A stretch of DNA of 6,732 bases from Candidatus Komeilibacteria bacterium (GCA_016204595.1 JACQKJ010000016.1:1-6732); one strand, 5' to 3'; shown: positions 1 through 6,626, counted from the first letter of the stretch. Made by a program: numbers and translations. The notes: a model not told the origin generated them from the sequence alone.

Positions 1-2057
1 CCCCTATTGAGCCGCGTAATTTTTCCTTCAACAGCCCGCACGGAGCCTGTCCCGAATGCAGCGGGCTTGGCACGAAGCTCGAAGTGGACGCAGAGCTTGT
101 TCTTCCGAATAAGAAATTGACCCTTGCCGAAGGCGCTATCCGGCCCTGGGCGAGGACCGCGTCGTCACAGACCTGGTATTTCAAGATGCTTCAGGCTGCG
201 GCGAAGAAGCATAAATTCTCGCTCACGGTTCCGGTCGCAAAGCTCACGAAGGACCAGATCGATATGGTGCTGTTCGGCACCGGCGACGAGGTGTATAAGG
301 TTGATTTTTCGGGGGATAAATTCCAGGGGGATTTCAACTCGACGTTCGAGGGAGTGATACCGAATCTGGAGCGCCGCTATCGGGAGACCGACTCTGAGTA
401 CATCCGGAGCGAGATCGAGAAGTACATGCGCATCTATGTGTGTCCCCGGTGCAAGGGCAAGCGTTTGCGGCCAGAAGCGTTGTCGGTGCTGCTCGACGGA
501 AAGGACATCTCGCAGACCGTTTCTCTCACGATCGACGATGCAAGCGTATTTTTTGCCGAACTCGATACAAAGCTGTCGGTCCGCGATATGAAGATAGCGT
601 ATCGGATCCTGAAAGAAATAAACGCCCGGTTGAGATTTTTGCGCAATGTGGGCCTTGAGTATCTGACGCTTGATCGCGCGTCCGCAAGCCTGTCCGGAGG
701 CGAAGCGCAGCGCATCCGGCTGGCGACTCAGATCGGATCCTCGCTCGTTGGCGTCATTTATATATTGGATGAGCCGTCGGTCGGTTTGCACCAGAGGGAC
801 AATGATAAACTCATCACGACGCTCAAGATGCTGCGCGATCTCGGAAATACCGTCATTGTCGTGGAGCATGACCATGATACGATCGTGAGCGCCGACTACG
901 TGGTTGATATCGGCCCGGGAGCGGGTAAGCACGGCGGCGAGGTCGTTGCCGTAGGCACTCCGGAGCAGGTCAAGAAGCACAAAGACTCATTGACCGGGCA
1001 ATACCTGGCAGGCAAACTCAAGCTCGATCTGCCCAAGAAACACCGCCAGGGCAACGGCAGGTATATCAATATTTACGGAGCCGAGGAATTCAATTTGAAA
1101 AAGATAGATGTGGGGGTTCCGCTCGGGAAATTCGTATGCCTGACCGGTGTGTCCGGTTCCGGCAAGTCAACGCTCATGGTCGAGATCCTTGCCAAAGCGC
1201 TGGCGAAGCATTTTTTTCACGCTAAAGACAATCCCGGAAAGCATAAAAAAATTGACGGGCTTGAACATCTCGATAAGGTCATCAATATCGATCAGTCGCC
1301 CATCGGCAGAACGCCGCGATCAAATCCCGCAACGTACACCGGCCTTTTCACGTATATCAGGGACCTGTTCACGATGCTTCCCGAAGCCCAGATACGGGGG
1401 TACAAGGCCGGGCGTTTCAGCTTCAACGTGAAAGGCGGACGCTGCGAGACGTGCCAGGGTGACGGCGTCACCAAGATCGAGATGAATTTTCTGCCGGATG
1501 TGTATGTGGAGTGCGAGGAGTGCCATGGCGCCCGGTATAACCCGCAGGCCCTGGAGATCCACTACAAAGGAAAGAACATTTCGGACGTGCTGAAGATGAC
1601 GGTCGAGGAAGCCAAGGATTTTTTCGCCACCATTCCGAATATTTATAATAAACTCAAGATCCTCGACGAAGTCGGCTTAGGCTATGTGCAGCTCGGGCAG
1701 TCAGCCACGACGTTGTCGGGGGGCGAGGCGCAGCGAGTAAAACTTTCGACCGAACTTTCACGCCGTTCGACCGGCAAGACGCTCTATATTCTGGATGAGC
1801 CGACCACCGGGCTGCATTTCGTGGATGTGCGGCGGCTCCTGATCGTATTGAACCGCCTGGTCGACAAAGGCAATACCGTGCTGGTCATCGAACATAATCT
1901 CGATGTTATCCGCTCCGCTGATTGGATCATCGACTTGGGGCCGGAGGGCGGCGACAAGGGAGGCGAGGTGGTTGCGTTCGGCACGCCCACAGACATTGCT
2001 CGTGTCGCCAAGTCATACACGGGAAGATATTTGAAGAAATTCTACGCGAGCAAGTAG
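1..2057 (+). CDS. uvrA: UvrABC system protein A (excinuclease ABC subunit A), 5' end outside window
   Basis: UvrA is the damage-sensing ATPase of bacterial nucleotide excision repair; as a dimer it loads UvrB onto lesions in the cytoplasm. The reading frame is open from base 3 with no start, so the gene begins upstream; 684 residues are visible against about 940 in E. coli, and the N-terminal Walker A is missing only because of the window edge. Seen in order: the second cysteine pair of zinc module 1 (CPEC, 48-59), a CPRC pair (441-452), the first ABC signature LSGGE (from 690), Walker B DEP (from 768), the second Walker A GVSGSGKS (1146-1169), the zinc module CETC...CEEC (1443-1523), the second LSGGE (from 1713) and DEP (from 1794), with EH switch residues after each. 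All motifs are intact, so the gene appears functional. It ends with TAG, 38 bases before the next co-directional gene. Identification is secure. Confidence 0.98.
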   Translation, partial: PIEPRNFSFNSPHGACPECSGLGTKLEVDAELVLPNKKLTLAEGAIRPWARTASSQTWYFKMLQAAAKKHKFSLTVPVAKLTKDQIDMVLFGTGDEVYKVDFSGDKFQGDFNSTFEGVIPNLERRYRETDSEYIRSEIEKYMRIYVCPRCKGKRLRPEALSVLLDGKDISQTVSLTIDDASVFFAELDTKLSVRDMKIAYRILKEINARLRFLRNVGLEYLTLDRASASLSGGEAQRIRLATQIGSSLVGVIYILDEPSVGLHQRDNDKLITTLKMLRDLGNTVIVVEHDHDTIVSADYVVDIGPGAGKHGGEVVAVGTPEQVKKHKDSLTGQYLAGKLKLDLPKKHRQGNGRYINIYGAEEFNLKKIDVGVPLGKFVCLTGVSGSGKSTLMVEILAKALAKHFFHAKDNPGKHKKIDGLEHLDKVINIDQSPIGRTPRSNPATYTGLFTYIRDLFTMLPEAQIRGYKAGRFSFNVKGGRCETCQGDGVTKIEMNFLPDVYVECEECHGARYNPQALEIHYKGKNISDVLKMTVEEAKDFFATIPNIYNKLKILDEVGLGYVQLGQSATTLSGGEAQRVKLSTELSRRSTGKTLYILDEPTTGLHFVDVRRLLIVLNRLVDKGNTVLVIEHNLDVIRSADWIIDLGPEGGDKGGEVVAFGTPTDIARVAKSYTGRYLKKFYASK

Positions 2058-2077
2058 GTGGTGGGAGCCGGGGAGTG

Positions 2078-2086
2078 TGCTATGAT
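2078..2086 (+). promoter_or_regulatory. Candidate extended -10 promoter for the nucleotidyltransferase-like gene
   Basis: TGC followed by TATGAT matches the extended -10 form TGnTATAAT with one mismatch. No TTGACA-like box lies 16-18 bases upstream, which is tolerable for extended -10 promoters. The predicted start of transcription (about 2092-2094) is only a few bases before the ATG at 2096, so the message would be leaderless or nearly so. It lies in the gap after uvrA. This is motif reading only. Confidence 0.4.
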
Positions 2087-2095
2087 GACGGTGGT

Positions 2096-3046
2096 ATGAA
2101 GTTTAATTCCCTTGAAAAATCGATACTCCGCACCATTGTTTTTTTTGATCTGCTCAATTATCCGCTCACCTCGACCGAGGTATGGCGATGGCTGTATCGG
2201 CCCGCAGTGCCGACTCAGGAGCGAACGCTCGGGAAAGTCGCAGATGCGCTGGAGCACAGTGAAGCATTGAGTAACCATATCGGCAGGGTTGAGGGTTTTT
2301 ATCATCTGAAAGGACGCGAGTCGATCGTTCCTGAACGCAAACGCCGCAACAACCGCGTTGACCATCAGATGCGCAAGACCGTACGCATGACGAAGCTGCT
2401 CCGTTGTGTCCCGTGGGTGCGGATGATCGCTGCATACAGTTCGCTTGCCATCGGCAATGTCAAGGAAACGAGCGATATCGATCTACTGATCGTCGCGCGA
2501 AAAAATACGATCTGGCTCACCAGATTTTTTACGGTCGGTATTTTGAAGATCCTTCGTAAGCGGCCGGACGCGCGGACCACGCAGGACAGATTCTGCTTGA
2601 GTTTTTTCATTACCGACGACGCTCTGAATGTCGAGCGCGGCGCGTTCGGGGCTGACGATATCGGCTACCAGTACTATATGCTGATCCTGCTGCCGATCTA
2701 CGATCCTGACAAGCTGCTTCCGAAGTTCAGGCGTGCGAACCCGTGGCTCGCGCAGACATTTCCGAACAGCCCCGAAGCCGATACGTTCACGTTTCCGGTC
2801 GCGCGTCCGGTCTGGCTTCTGGCCCTGCATCGTAGTATTGACATCATCACGTGGCCCTTTTTTAATGGCATTTTTTCCGATTGGTACTGCAATATGCAGC
2901 TTCGGATATTGCCAGAGAAGCTGAAATCGATTGCGAATATCGATTCGCGCGTCATCATATCGGACACGATGCTGAAATTTCACGACAAGGATACCAGGCA
3001 TGAGCTTCGTAAGAAATGGCTCGAAAAATGTGCTTCCTATGAGTAA
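2096..3046 (+). CDS. Uncharacterised protein with N-terminal winged-helix-like region and nucleotidyltransferase-like domain
   Basis: This 316-residue protein has no function I can name. Residues about 5-75 look like a small helical, possibly winged-helix region (ILRTIVFFDLLNYPLT at 10-25, then GFYHLKGRE at 67-75). Residues 110-134 contain SSLAIGN followed by SDIDLLIV, the DxD arrangement of the pol-beta-type nucleotidyltransferase fold; D127 and D129 would be the metal ligands. The usual glycine-serine of that motif is serine-serine here. Further conserved-looking blocks are FCLSFFITDD (166-175) and IGYQYYMLILLPIYD (189-203). From memory, proteins of this layout are common and unannotated in Patescibacteria. 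ATG 2096 was chosen because the family-like sequence starts there and an earlier in-frame start would overlap uvrA; no convincing SD precedes it. It ends with TAA inside a repeat. It may activate or transfer a sugar or phosphoryl group for the neighbouring glycan gene, but that is inference. Confidence 0.8.
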   Translation: MKFNSLEKSILRTIVFFDLLNYPLTSTEVWRWLYRPAVPTQERTLGKVADALEHSEALSNHIGRVEGFYHLKGRESIVPERKRRNNRVDHQMRKTVRMTKLLRCVPWVRMIAAYSSLAIGNVKETSDIDLLIVARKNTIWLTRFFTVGILKILRKRPDARTTQDRFCLSFFITDDALNVERGAFGADDIGYQYYMLILLPIYDPDKLLPKFRRANPWLAQTFPNSPEADTFTFPVARPVWLLALHRSIDIITWPFFNGIFSDWYCNMQLRILPEKLKSIANIDSRVIISDTMLKFHDKDTRHELRKKWLEKCASYE

Positions 3047-3140
3047 CGAGTAATCAGTAACGAGGGAGGATGGTAAATCAAATTTCTCGTTCCCCGTTCC
3101 TCGTTTCTCGTTCCTTACCCTTATCCACATTCCTGATTAC
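3041..3140. repeat. Degenerate inverted intergenic repeat (GAGTAACGAG / CTCGTTCC type)
   Basis: The left arm (3041-3067) is built from GAGTAACGAG and AGTAACGAG units. The right arm (3086-3119) is built from CTCGTTCC and CCGTTCC units, roughly the reverse complement. GTAATCAG at 3050-3057 is the exact reverse complement of CTGATTAC at 3133-3140. The left arm includes the last codon and stop codon of the nucleotidyltransferase-like gene. Simple AACGAG-type repeats like this are frequent between genes in metagenome-derived bacterial genomes (recollection, not searched). It could fold in RNA, but it lacks a clean terminator shape. Confidence 0.6.
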
Positions 3141-3148
3141 CAAATTCA

Positions 3149-4465
3149 ATGAAATTTATTCTAAAAAATACATCAGCGGTCGATCTATTCGCATTTCTTG
3201 CAATTATCTTGCTTCCGTGGCAGGCGCGCTGGATCCTTGCATACCGCACCATTGACGGTCAGCCGTATGAGTATGGGACTATCGGCATATACGCGGGGAG
3301 CGTTGTGGTCGTTGCCGCGATTTTTTTGTTGTGGCACAGCCGTCAGGCGCATCCGCGGATGACCTGGCCTGCAAAGGTTTTTTTCGGCTGGCTTCTCTTA
3401 TCGTCACTGTTCGCCAATGATGCCGTTCTCGCGTTGTGGAACTTGGGGCTTGCGGTCATCGCGTTCGGCTACTTTGTCATTGCATCCTCATGGGAACGAG
3501 CAAAAGTGATCGGCGCCCTCATTGCCGCAGGCGTCGCGCAGGCGGTTATCGCGTGGCTGCAATTTATAGACCAGCGGGTCATAGCCAGTACGTTTCTTGG
3601 CGTGGCAGAACATACCCCCTGGGTACTTGGGCAGTCAGTCGTGATCATTCACGGACAGCGCATTTTGCGCGCCTATGGTCTGCTCCCGCATCCGAATATG
3701 CTCGCCGGGATCCTTGCCGTATCGCTCATGCTCGTTGTCTATCGGTTCATCCGCAATGAACGGCTGGACCCGGCGGTTCGTTCGCAGGCAGTGCGGCAAA
3801 AGCTTGAAGTGCTTTTTCTTCTTCTCCTTTCAGCGCTTCTCATCACGTTTTCTCGTTCCGCTCTCGTTTCCGTTCTCGTTATAGGATTCGGCTGGTTCGC
3901 GGTAGCACTCGCGACAGGCCGGTTACCGCAGATACGCGGACTTGGTAGATTGTTTCTTTTGGGGCTGCTCCTTTTTTTGGTCTTCACGAGCATTGCTGGC
4001 GGCATCTGGCTGGAGCGGTTCGGCATAGTTCCGGTTTCTGGTGAACAGCGGCGTCTGGAAACACTTTCGACATCTGAGCGGCTGCTTTCGTTTCATGAAG
4101 CTGAAGTAGTGCTGAAACCCCGGACACTCGGCATCGGTTTGGGTCTCGGCAGTTTCGTACCGGCGCTTGCAGAGGCGATCCCGCGTCTGCCGGTCTATGT
4201 GTATCAGCCGGTGCATGCGGTGCCAATCATGGCTCTACTTGAGATCGGGGTTCTCGGTACGGCCTTTCTGATATGGTTTTTATATTCTCTTCTGCCAAAA
4301 GGAATCATCAGGAGGGGTGCTCATGATATCCTGAAGTTGTATCCGGTATCTCTGGTTGCGGTGCTTCTTGTGATCGGCCTTTTCGATCACTATCTCTGGA
4401 CCAGTTATTTCGGCCAGTCATTGTGGTGGGTGGTGTTCGGGGCGGCAGTTTCTCGTACCTCATAA
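3149..4465 (+). CDS. O-antigen ligase / polymerase family integral membrane protein
   Basis: A 438-residue polytopic membrane protein of the WaaL/Wzy-like family, which joins or polymerises lipid-linked glycans on the outer face of the membrane. Hydrophobic segments can be placed near residues 11-31, 46-62, 76-90, 93-112, 119-140, 183-201, 219-234, 236-256, 265-285, 357-381 and 397-413. Family landmarks seen: RAYGLLPHPNMLAG (174-187), TFSRSALV (233-240), the KPRTLGIGLGLGSF block (323-336), QPVHAVPIMALLEIGVLG (353-370), whose histidine aligns with the functionally important WaaL histidine, and FDHYLWTSYFGQSLWW (412-427). The stretch 287-356 is the likely large periplasmic or outer loop. ATG 3149 begins a plausible positively charged N-terminus, but no SD is visible. 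Whether it acts on O-antigen, teichoic-type polymer or glycoprotein glycan cannot be told. It follows the nucleotidyltransferase-like gene by 102 bases and ends with TAA, with no terminator after it. Confidence 0.9.
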   Translation: MKFILKNTSAVDLFAFLAIILLPWQARWILAYRTIDGQPYEYGTIGIYAGSVVVVAAIFLLWHSRQAHPRMTWPAKVFFGWLLLSSLFANDAVLALWNLGLAVIAFGYFVIASSWERAKVIGALIAAGVAQAVIAWLQFIDQRVIASTFLGVAEHTPWVLGQSVVIIHGQRILRAYGLLPHPNMLAGILAVSLMLVVYRFIRNERLDPAVRSQAVRQKLEVLFLLLLSALLITFSRSALVSVLVIGFGWFAVALATGRLPQIRGLGRLFLLGLLLFLVFTSIAGGIWLERFGIVPVSGEQRRLETLSTSERLLSFHEAEVVLKPRTLGIGLGLGSFVPALAEAIPRLPVYVYQPVHAVPIMALLEIGVLGTAFLIWFLYSLLPKGIIRRGAHDILKLYPVSLVAVLLVIGLFDHYLWTSYFGQSLWWVVFGAAVSRTS

Positions 4466-4533
4466 CCTTGCGTTTTTCCTACATTCTCGTAAGCTTGCCG
4501 CGTATGAATTGAGTCGTTAACGTTCTTTCATTC

Positions 4534-4541
4534 GAGGGGGA
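4534..4541 (+). promoter_or_regulatory. Ribosome binding site of the PurM-like gene
   Basis: The purine run GAGGGGGA ends 8 bases before the ATG at 4550, good SD spacing. It decides the start and contrasts with the two genes upstream, which have no clear SD. No confident promoter was found in 4466-4533. Confidence 0.65.
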
Positions 4542-4549
4542 GATTCTCA

Positions 4550-5659
4550 ATGTCGAAACCGATGACCTACGACGGTTCCGGAGTTCGGTATGCAGACTTG
4601 GATCCGTTCAAGAAACTGGCGCAGTTAGCGGCAGCTGAGACCGCAGGAAACATCGAGCGACTTGACCTCCGAGACGTTCCTGAAAGCCGGGGTGAGAGCG
4701 CATATCTCGTTGACATGGGCGGCTACATCATCGCGCACGTCGAAGAGGGCCTGGGAACGCAGAATCTGGTGGCCGATGCGCTATGCGAGCAAAGCGGTAA
4801 CGCGGCGTACTACCGCGCAAGTTCCATCGGCACCATCGCCATGATCGTGAACGACATGATCACCTCGGGAGCACTGCCGGTTTCCATCGCCATGCATCTG
4901 GCCGTGGGGGATTCAGCGTGGCTCGCGGATGATGAGAAAGTGCATCAGGTCATCAGCGGATGGAAGGAAGGATGCTTTCTCGCCGGCTGCGCGTGGGGAG
5001 GCGGAGAAACACCGGTGCTTCGTGACGTCGTGTATCCGAACACGGCCGTCTGGAGCGGTTCGGCGTGGGGGATCATACGGCCCAAGAAGCGTTGGATACG
5101 ATGCACCATCAAGGACGGCGATGCGATCGTGCTGTTCGAGAGTTCGGGGATCCACTGCAACGGACTCACCATGGCACGTGATATTGCAGCAAAGCTTCCC
5201 GATGGCTACTTCACCAAGATGGACAATGGGGTTCCCTACGGCGCAGCTCTCCTTGAGCCGACGTGCATCTATGTGCCCTTGATCGAGCTGCTCCTCATCC
5301 ACGGAGTATCGATTCACTACGCGGTCAACATGACCGGGCATGGCTGGCGCAAGCTGATGCGGGCTGACAAGGATTTTACCTACCGCATTCACGAGCTGCC
5401 GCCGGTGCCGGAAGTGCTTCGATTCATGGTTGACCGCGGTCCCATCGCGGAACGTGAGGCATACAAGCAGCTCAATATGGGCGCGGGTTTTGCGATCTAC
5501 GTGCCCATTGAGGAGGTTAATGATGTCATTGCGATTGCCGAAACCTGCGGATTCAAGGCATATCACGCCGGCACGGTCGTTTTCGACGGGGGACCGAAGC
5601 GGGTCGTGATCGAACCAAAGCAGATCACGTTCACCGCAGAGGATCTGCAGATTCGCTGA
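4550..5659 (+). CDS. PurM-like protein (AIR synthase / phosphoribosylformylglycinamidine cyclo-ligase family)
   Basis: A 369-residue cytosolic protein with the layout of PurM, which closes the imidazole ring of AIR from FGAM with ATP in purine synthesis. Matches to the family, in order: YDGSGV (7-12), as in the PurM N-terminus; EGLGT (66-70) where PurM has DGVGTK; VNDMITSGALP (100-110); GCFLAGCAWGGGET (141-153), holding the GGET of the ATP site; a beta-strand region WSGSAWGII (168-176); SSGIHCNGLTMAR (198-210); LLEPTCIYV (234-242); MTGHGWRKLMR (261-271) where PurM has TGGGFxENxPR; and LNMGAGFAIYV (308-318), which opens the C-terminal half typical of AIRS proteins. The fold assignment is strong. 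The exact reaction is less certain because the K of DGVGTK is Q and the TGGG loop is altered. No other purine gene is in view. It starts at an ATG with a good SD and ends with TGA 14 bases before a strong terminator. Confidence 0.85.
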   Translation: MSKPMTYDGSGVRYADLDPFKKLAQLAAAETAGNIERLDLRDVPESRGESAYLVDMGGYIIAHVEEGLGTQNLVADALCEQSGNAAYYRASSIGTIAMIVNDMITSGALPVSIAMHLAVGDSAWLADDEKVHQVISGWKEGCFLAGCAWGGGETPVLRDVVYPNTAVWSGSAWGIIRPKKRWIRCTIKDGDAIVLFESSGIHCNGLTMARDIAAKLPDGYFTKMDNGVPYGAALLEPTCIYVPLIELLLIHGVSIHYAVNMTGHGWRKLMRADKDFTYRIHELPPVPEVLRFMVDRGPIAEREAYKQLNMGAGFAIYVPIEEVNDVIAIAETCGFKAYHAGTVVFDGGPKRVVIEPKQITFTAEDLQIR

Positions 5660-5673
5660 AGAAGGAGGATATA

Positions 5674-5712
5674 GCGGCTGGTTGCCCTAGGGCAACCAGC
5701 CGCGCTCTTTTT
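5674..5712 (+). terminator. Strong rho-independent terminator after the PurM-like gene
   Basis: Bases 5674-5703 form a perfect 30-base palindrome: 15 bases, then their exact reverse complement. It is G+C rich and is followed by TCTTTTT at 5706-5712. The RNA would fold as an 11-13 bp stem with a small loop around CCTAGG. There is no T run on the opposite side, so it acts on the plus strand only. Confidence 0.9.
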
Positions 5713-5722
5713 AAAATAAATA

Positions 5723-5774
5723 ACCCGCGGTGTCATTTCGCCAGTTGGCGAAGACAATTCACGCGGGTCTTTTT
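5723..5774. terminator. Second hairpin, probably a bidirectional terminator between convergent genes
   Basis: ACCCGCG (5723-5729) pairs with CGCGGGT (5762-5768), and inside it TTCGCC pairs with GGCGAA (about 5737-5752) with small internal bulges. On the plus strand it is followed by CTTTTT (5769-5774). On the minus strand the stem is followed by TATTTATTTT. It can therefore stop transcription of the minus-strand lipoprotein gene and back up the first terminator. Confidence 0.75.
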
Positions 5775-5805
5775 GACCGCTCATTGGCGATCTGGTTCAA
5801 GAACG

Positions 5806-6345
5806 TTATTGGTTGGGATCCAGAGGCTGGTGCGTATTCGGATCAAGCGGTATCGCCCTCTGGAACTGTGGAAGCTCCACTGGTGGAGGAGACGCCGGTT
5901 CGGGCGGTTGTACGAGTTGCCCCAGCTGTCCCCTGATGCTTTCAAATCGAGGATCAAGGAAAGCGAATCGAGAAGGATGCTTGACACCATGCTCATCCTT
6001 CAGGTAGTAGGCAACAGTGAGCACGCGATCGCGGACCTTGAGATCCTGCGTTGCCAGAAACCAGGCACCGGTGACAAGGGTGAGGCGTTCTCCTTTCTCA
6101 TCTTTGAGCATGGGGAGTGCGCTTTCGATCGTCACGGCACCGAAGCCGACGTTCTCAATGGGCCAGTACGGCTCCTCGATGACGCGGGCTTCCCGGAACA
6201 CGTCCACCGGTTCGATGGGCATGAACTTGGGGATGACGTCTCCTTCTTTCTTTGCGCCATCGCCGCAGCCAAAGAGGGACAGTACCGCACAGAAGAGCAG
6301 TACCCCGACGAAGATCCCAGCTCCGACGTACAAAATTCGCTTCAC
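5806..6345 (-). CDS. Predicted small lipoprotein of unknown function
   Basis: A 179-residue protein that I do not recognise. The N-terminus has a lipoprotein signal: K2-R3, a hydrophobic core (about 4-25) and a lipobox-like LFGC with the lipidated cysteine at 27; the phenylalanine just before the glycine is unusual but tolerable. The mature part (28-145) is soluble, mixed charge, with no motif I can name. The last 35 residues are proline-rich (PPEPASPPP at 147-155, then PLDPNTHQPLDPNQ at the end), like a flexible wall- or surface-exposed tail. It starts with GTG at 6345, chosen because a strong SD precedes it at 5-base spacing and because this start gives the signal peptide. It is convergent with the PurM-like gene, separated from it by two terminators, and ends with TAA. 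It probably sits on the outer face of the membrane; its role is unknown. A longer opposite-strand reading frame over the same bases lacks these signals. Confidence 0.78.
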   Translation of the reverse strand: MKRILYVGAGIFVGVLLFCAVLSLFGCGDGAKKEGDVIPKFMPIEPVDVFREARVIEEPYWPIENVGFGAVTIESALPMLKDEKGERLTLVTGAWFLATQDLKVRDRVLTVAYYLKDEHGVKHPSRFAFLDPRFESIRGQLGQLVQPPEPASPPPVELPQFQRAIPLDPNTHQPLDPNQ

Positions 6346-6349
6346 AGTA

Positions 6350-6358
6350 ACCTCCCTC
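6350..6358 (-). promoter_or_regulatory. Ribosome binding site deciding the GTG start of the lipoprotein gene
   Basis: On the minus strand GAGGGAGGT lies 4 bases before the GTG at 6345-6343, a close match to the anti-SD complement. It supports the GTG start over any ATG. Confidence 0.8.
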
Positions 6359-6390
6359 TAGAAGATCGTTCAGGTTATACGTGAAAGAGT

Positions 6391-6410
6391 CAGGTGGCAC
6401 CTGTTTTTTT
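6391..6410. repeat. Short palindromic hairpin CAGGTGGCACCTG followed by seven T
   Basis: CAGGTG and CACCTG flank a single G, giving a 5-bp stem with a 3-base loop, followed on the plus strand by TTTTTTT. It looks like a weak terminator on the plus strand, but no plus-strand gene ends here. In shape it resembles short REP-type palindromes linked to Y1 (RAYT) transposases; no transposase gene is in view, so that link is inference. Confidence 0.5.
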
Positions 6411-6501
6411 GAGTTTGGAATGTGCAAAATACACCCAACCGTCTCATATTTTATAAAGTATGTCAATATTCTTCGCGCTTAACCAGGGAAGAATCAGGGT
6501 T

Positions 6502-6580
6502 ATCCGCCTTCGTCCACGACTTTCAGTCGGGACTTCCTCCTTCGCTAAAGCTACGGAGGACGAGTCGGCGGATTGTTTTT
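6502..6580. repeat. Structured dispersed repeat, predicted three-way junction (SFAKATED type)
   Basis: Outer stem: ATCCGCC (6502-6508) with GGCGGAT (6567-6573). Arm 1: CGACT (6517-6521) with AGTCG (6525-6529), loop TTC. Arm 2: GACT (6531-6534) with AGTC (6563-6566) and TCCTCC (6535-6540) with GGAGGA (6555-6560), with a CG bulge. A TTGTTTTT tract follows on the plus strand. Read on the plus strand from 6538, part of arm 2 translates as SFAKATED, a string I recall as a frequent spurious tail in proteins from uncultured bacteria, which points to a widespread repeat. It may be a non-autonomous mobile element or a structured RNA; as a terminator it would serve the plus strand. Confidence 0.7.
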
Positions 6581-6626
6581 CGTTAGCCTTAAAATACTAT
6601 GATGTCAATGAAACGAAATAGACTGT

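Noticed and set aside
165..980. Long minus-strand open frame (271 codons) opposite uvrA
   Set aside because: It lies wholly within the uvrA coding region, has no family resemblance or SD, and its composition is that of an antisense shadow of a G+C-moderate gene.
2056..2076. G-rich run after uvrA as a possible G-quadruplex
   Set aside because: The G runs are of two to four bases and uneven; only a weak two-layer structure could form.
1922..2095. An upstream extension of the nucleotidyltransferase-like gene into uvrA
   Set aside because: The extension overlaps uvrA and reads as out-of-frame uvrA sequence; recognisable protein begins at ATG 2096.
2483..3130. Minus-strand open frame (215 codons) opposite the nucleotidyltransferase-like gene
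   Set aside because: It starts inside the AACGAG repeat, is very rich in arginine and shows no motif; the plus-strand frame has the recognisable DxD block.
3070..3255. Small plus-strand frame beginning at an ATG right after GAGGGAGG
   Set aside because: The purine run abuts the ATG, which is too close for an SD; the first half is translated repeat and the rest overlaps the O-antigen ligase in another frame.
4913..5566. Minus-strand open frame (217 codons) opposite the PurM-like gene
   Set aside because: Antisense to a gene with clear family motifs; no signal of its own.
5661..5669. A perfect-looking SD (GAAGGAGGA) just after the PurM-like stop codon
   Set aside because: No reading frame of any length follows; the next bases form the terminator stem. 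Probably chance or a relic.
5773..6384. Plus-strand open frame (203 codons) covering the lipoprotein gene
   Set aside because: It begins just past a terminator without an SD and has no signal peptide or motif, whereas the minus strand has an SD, signal peptide and lipobox.
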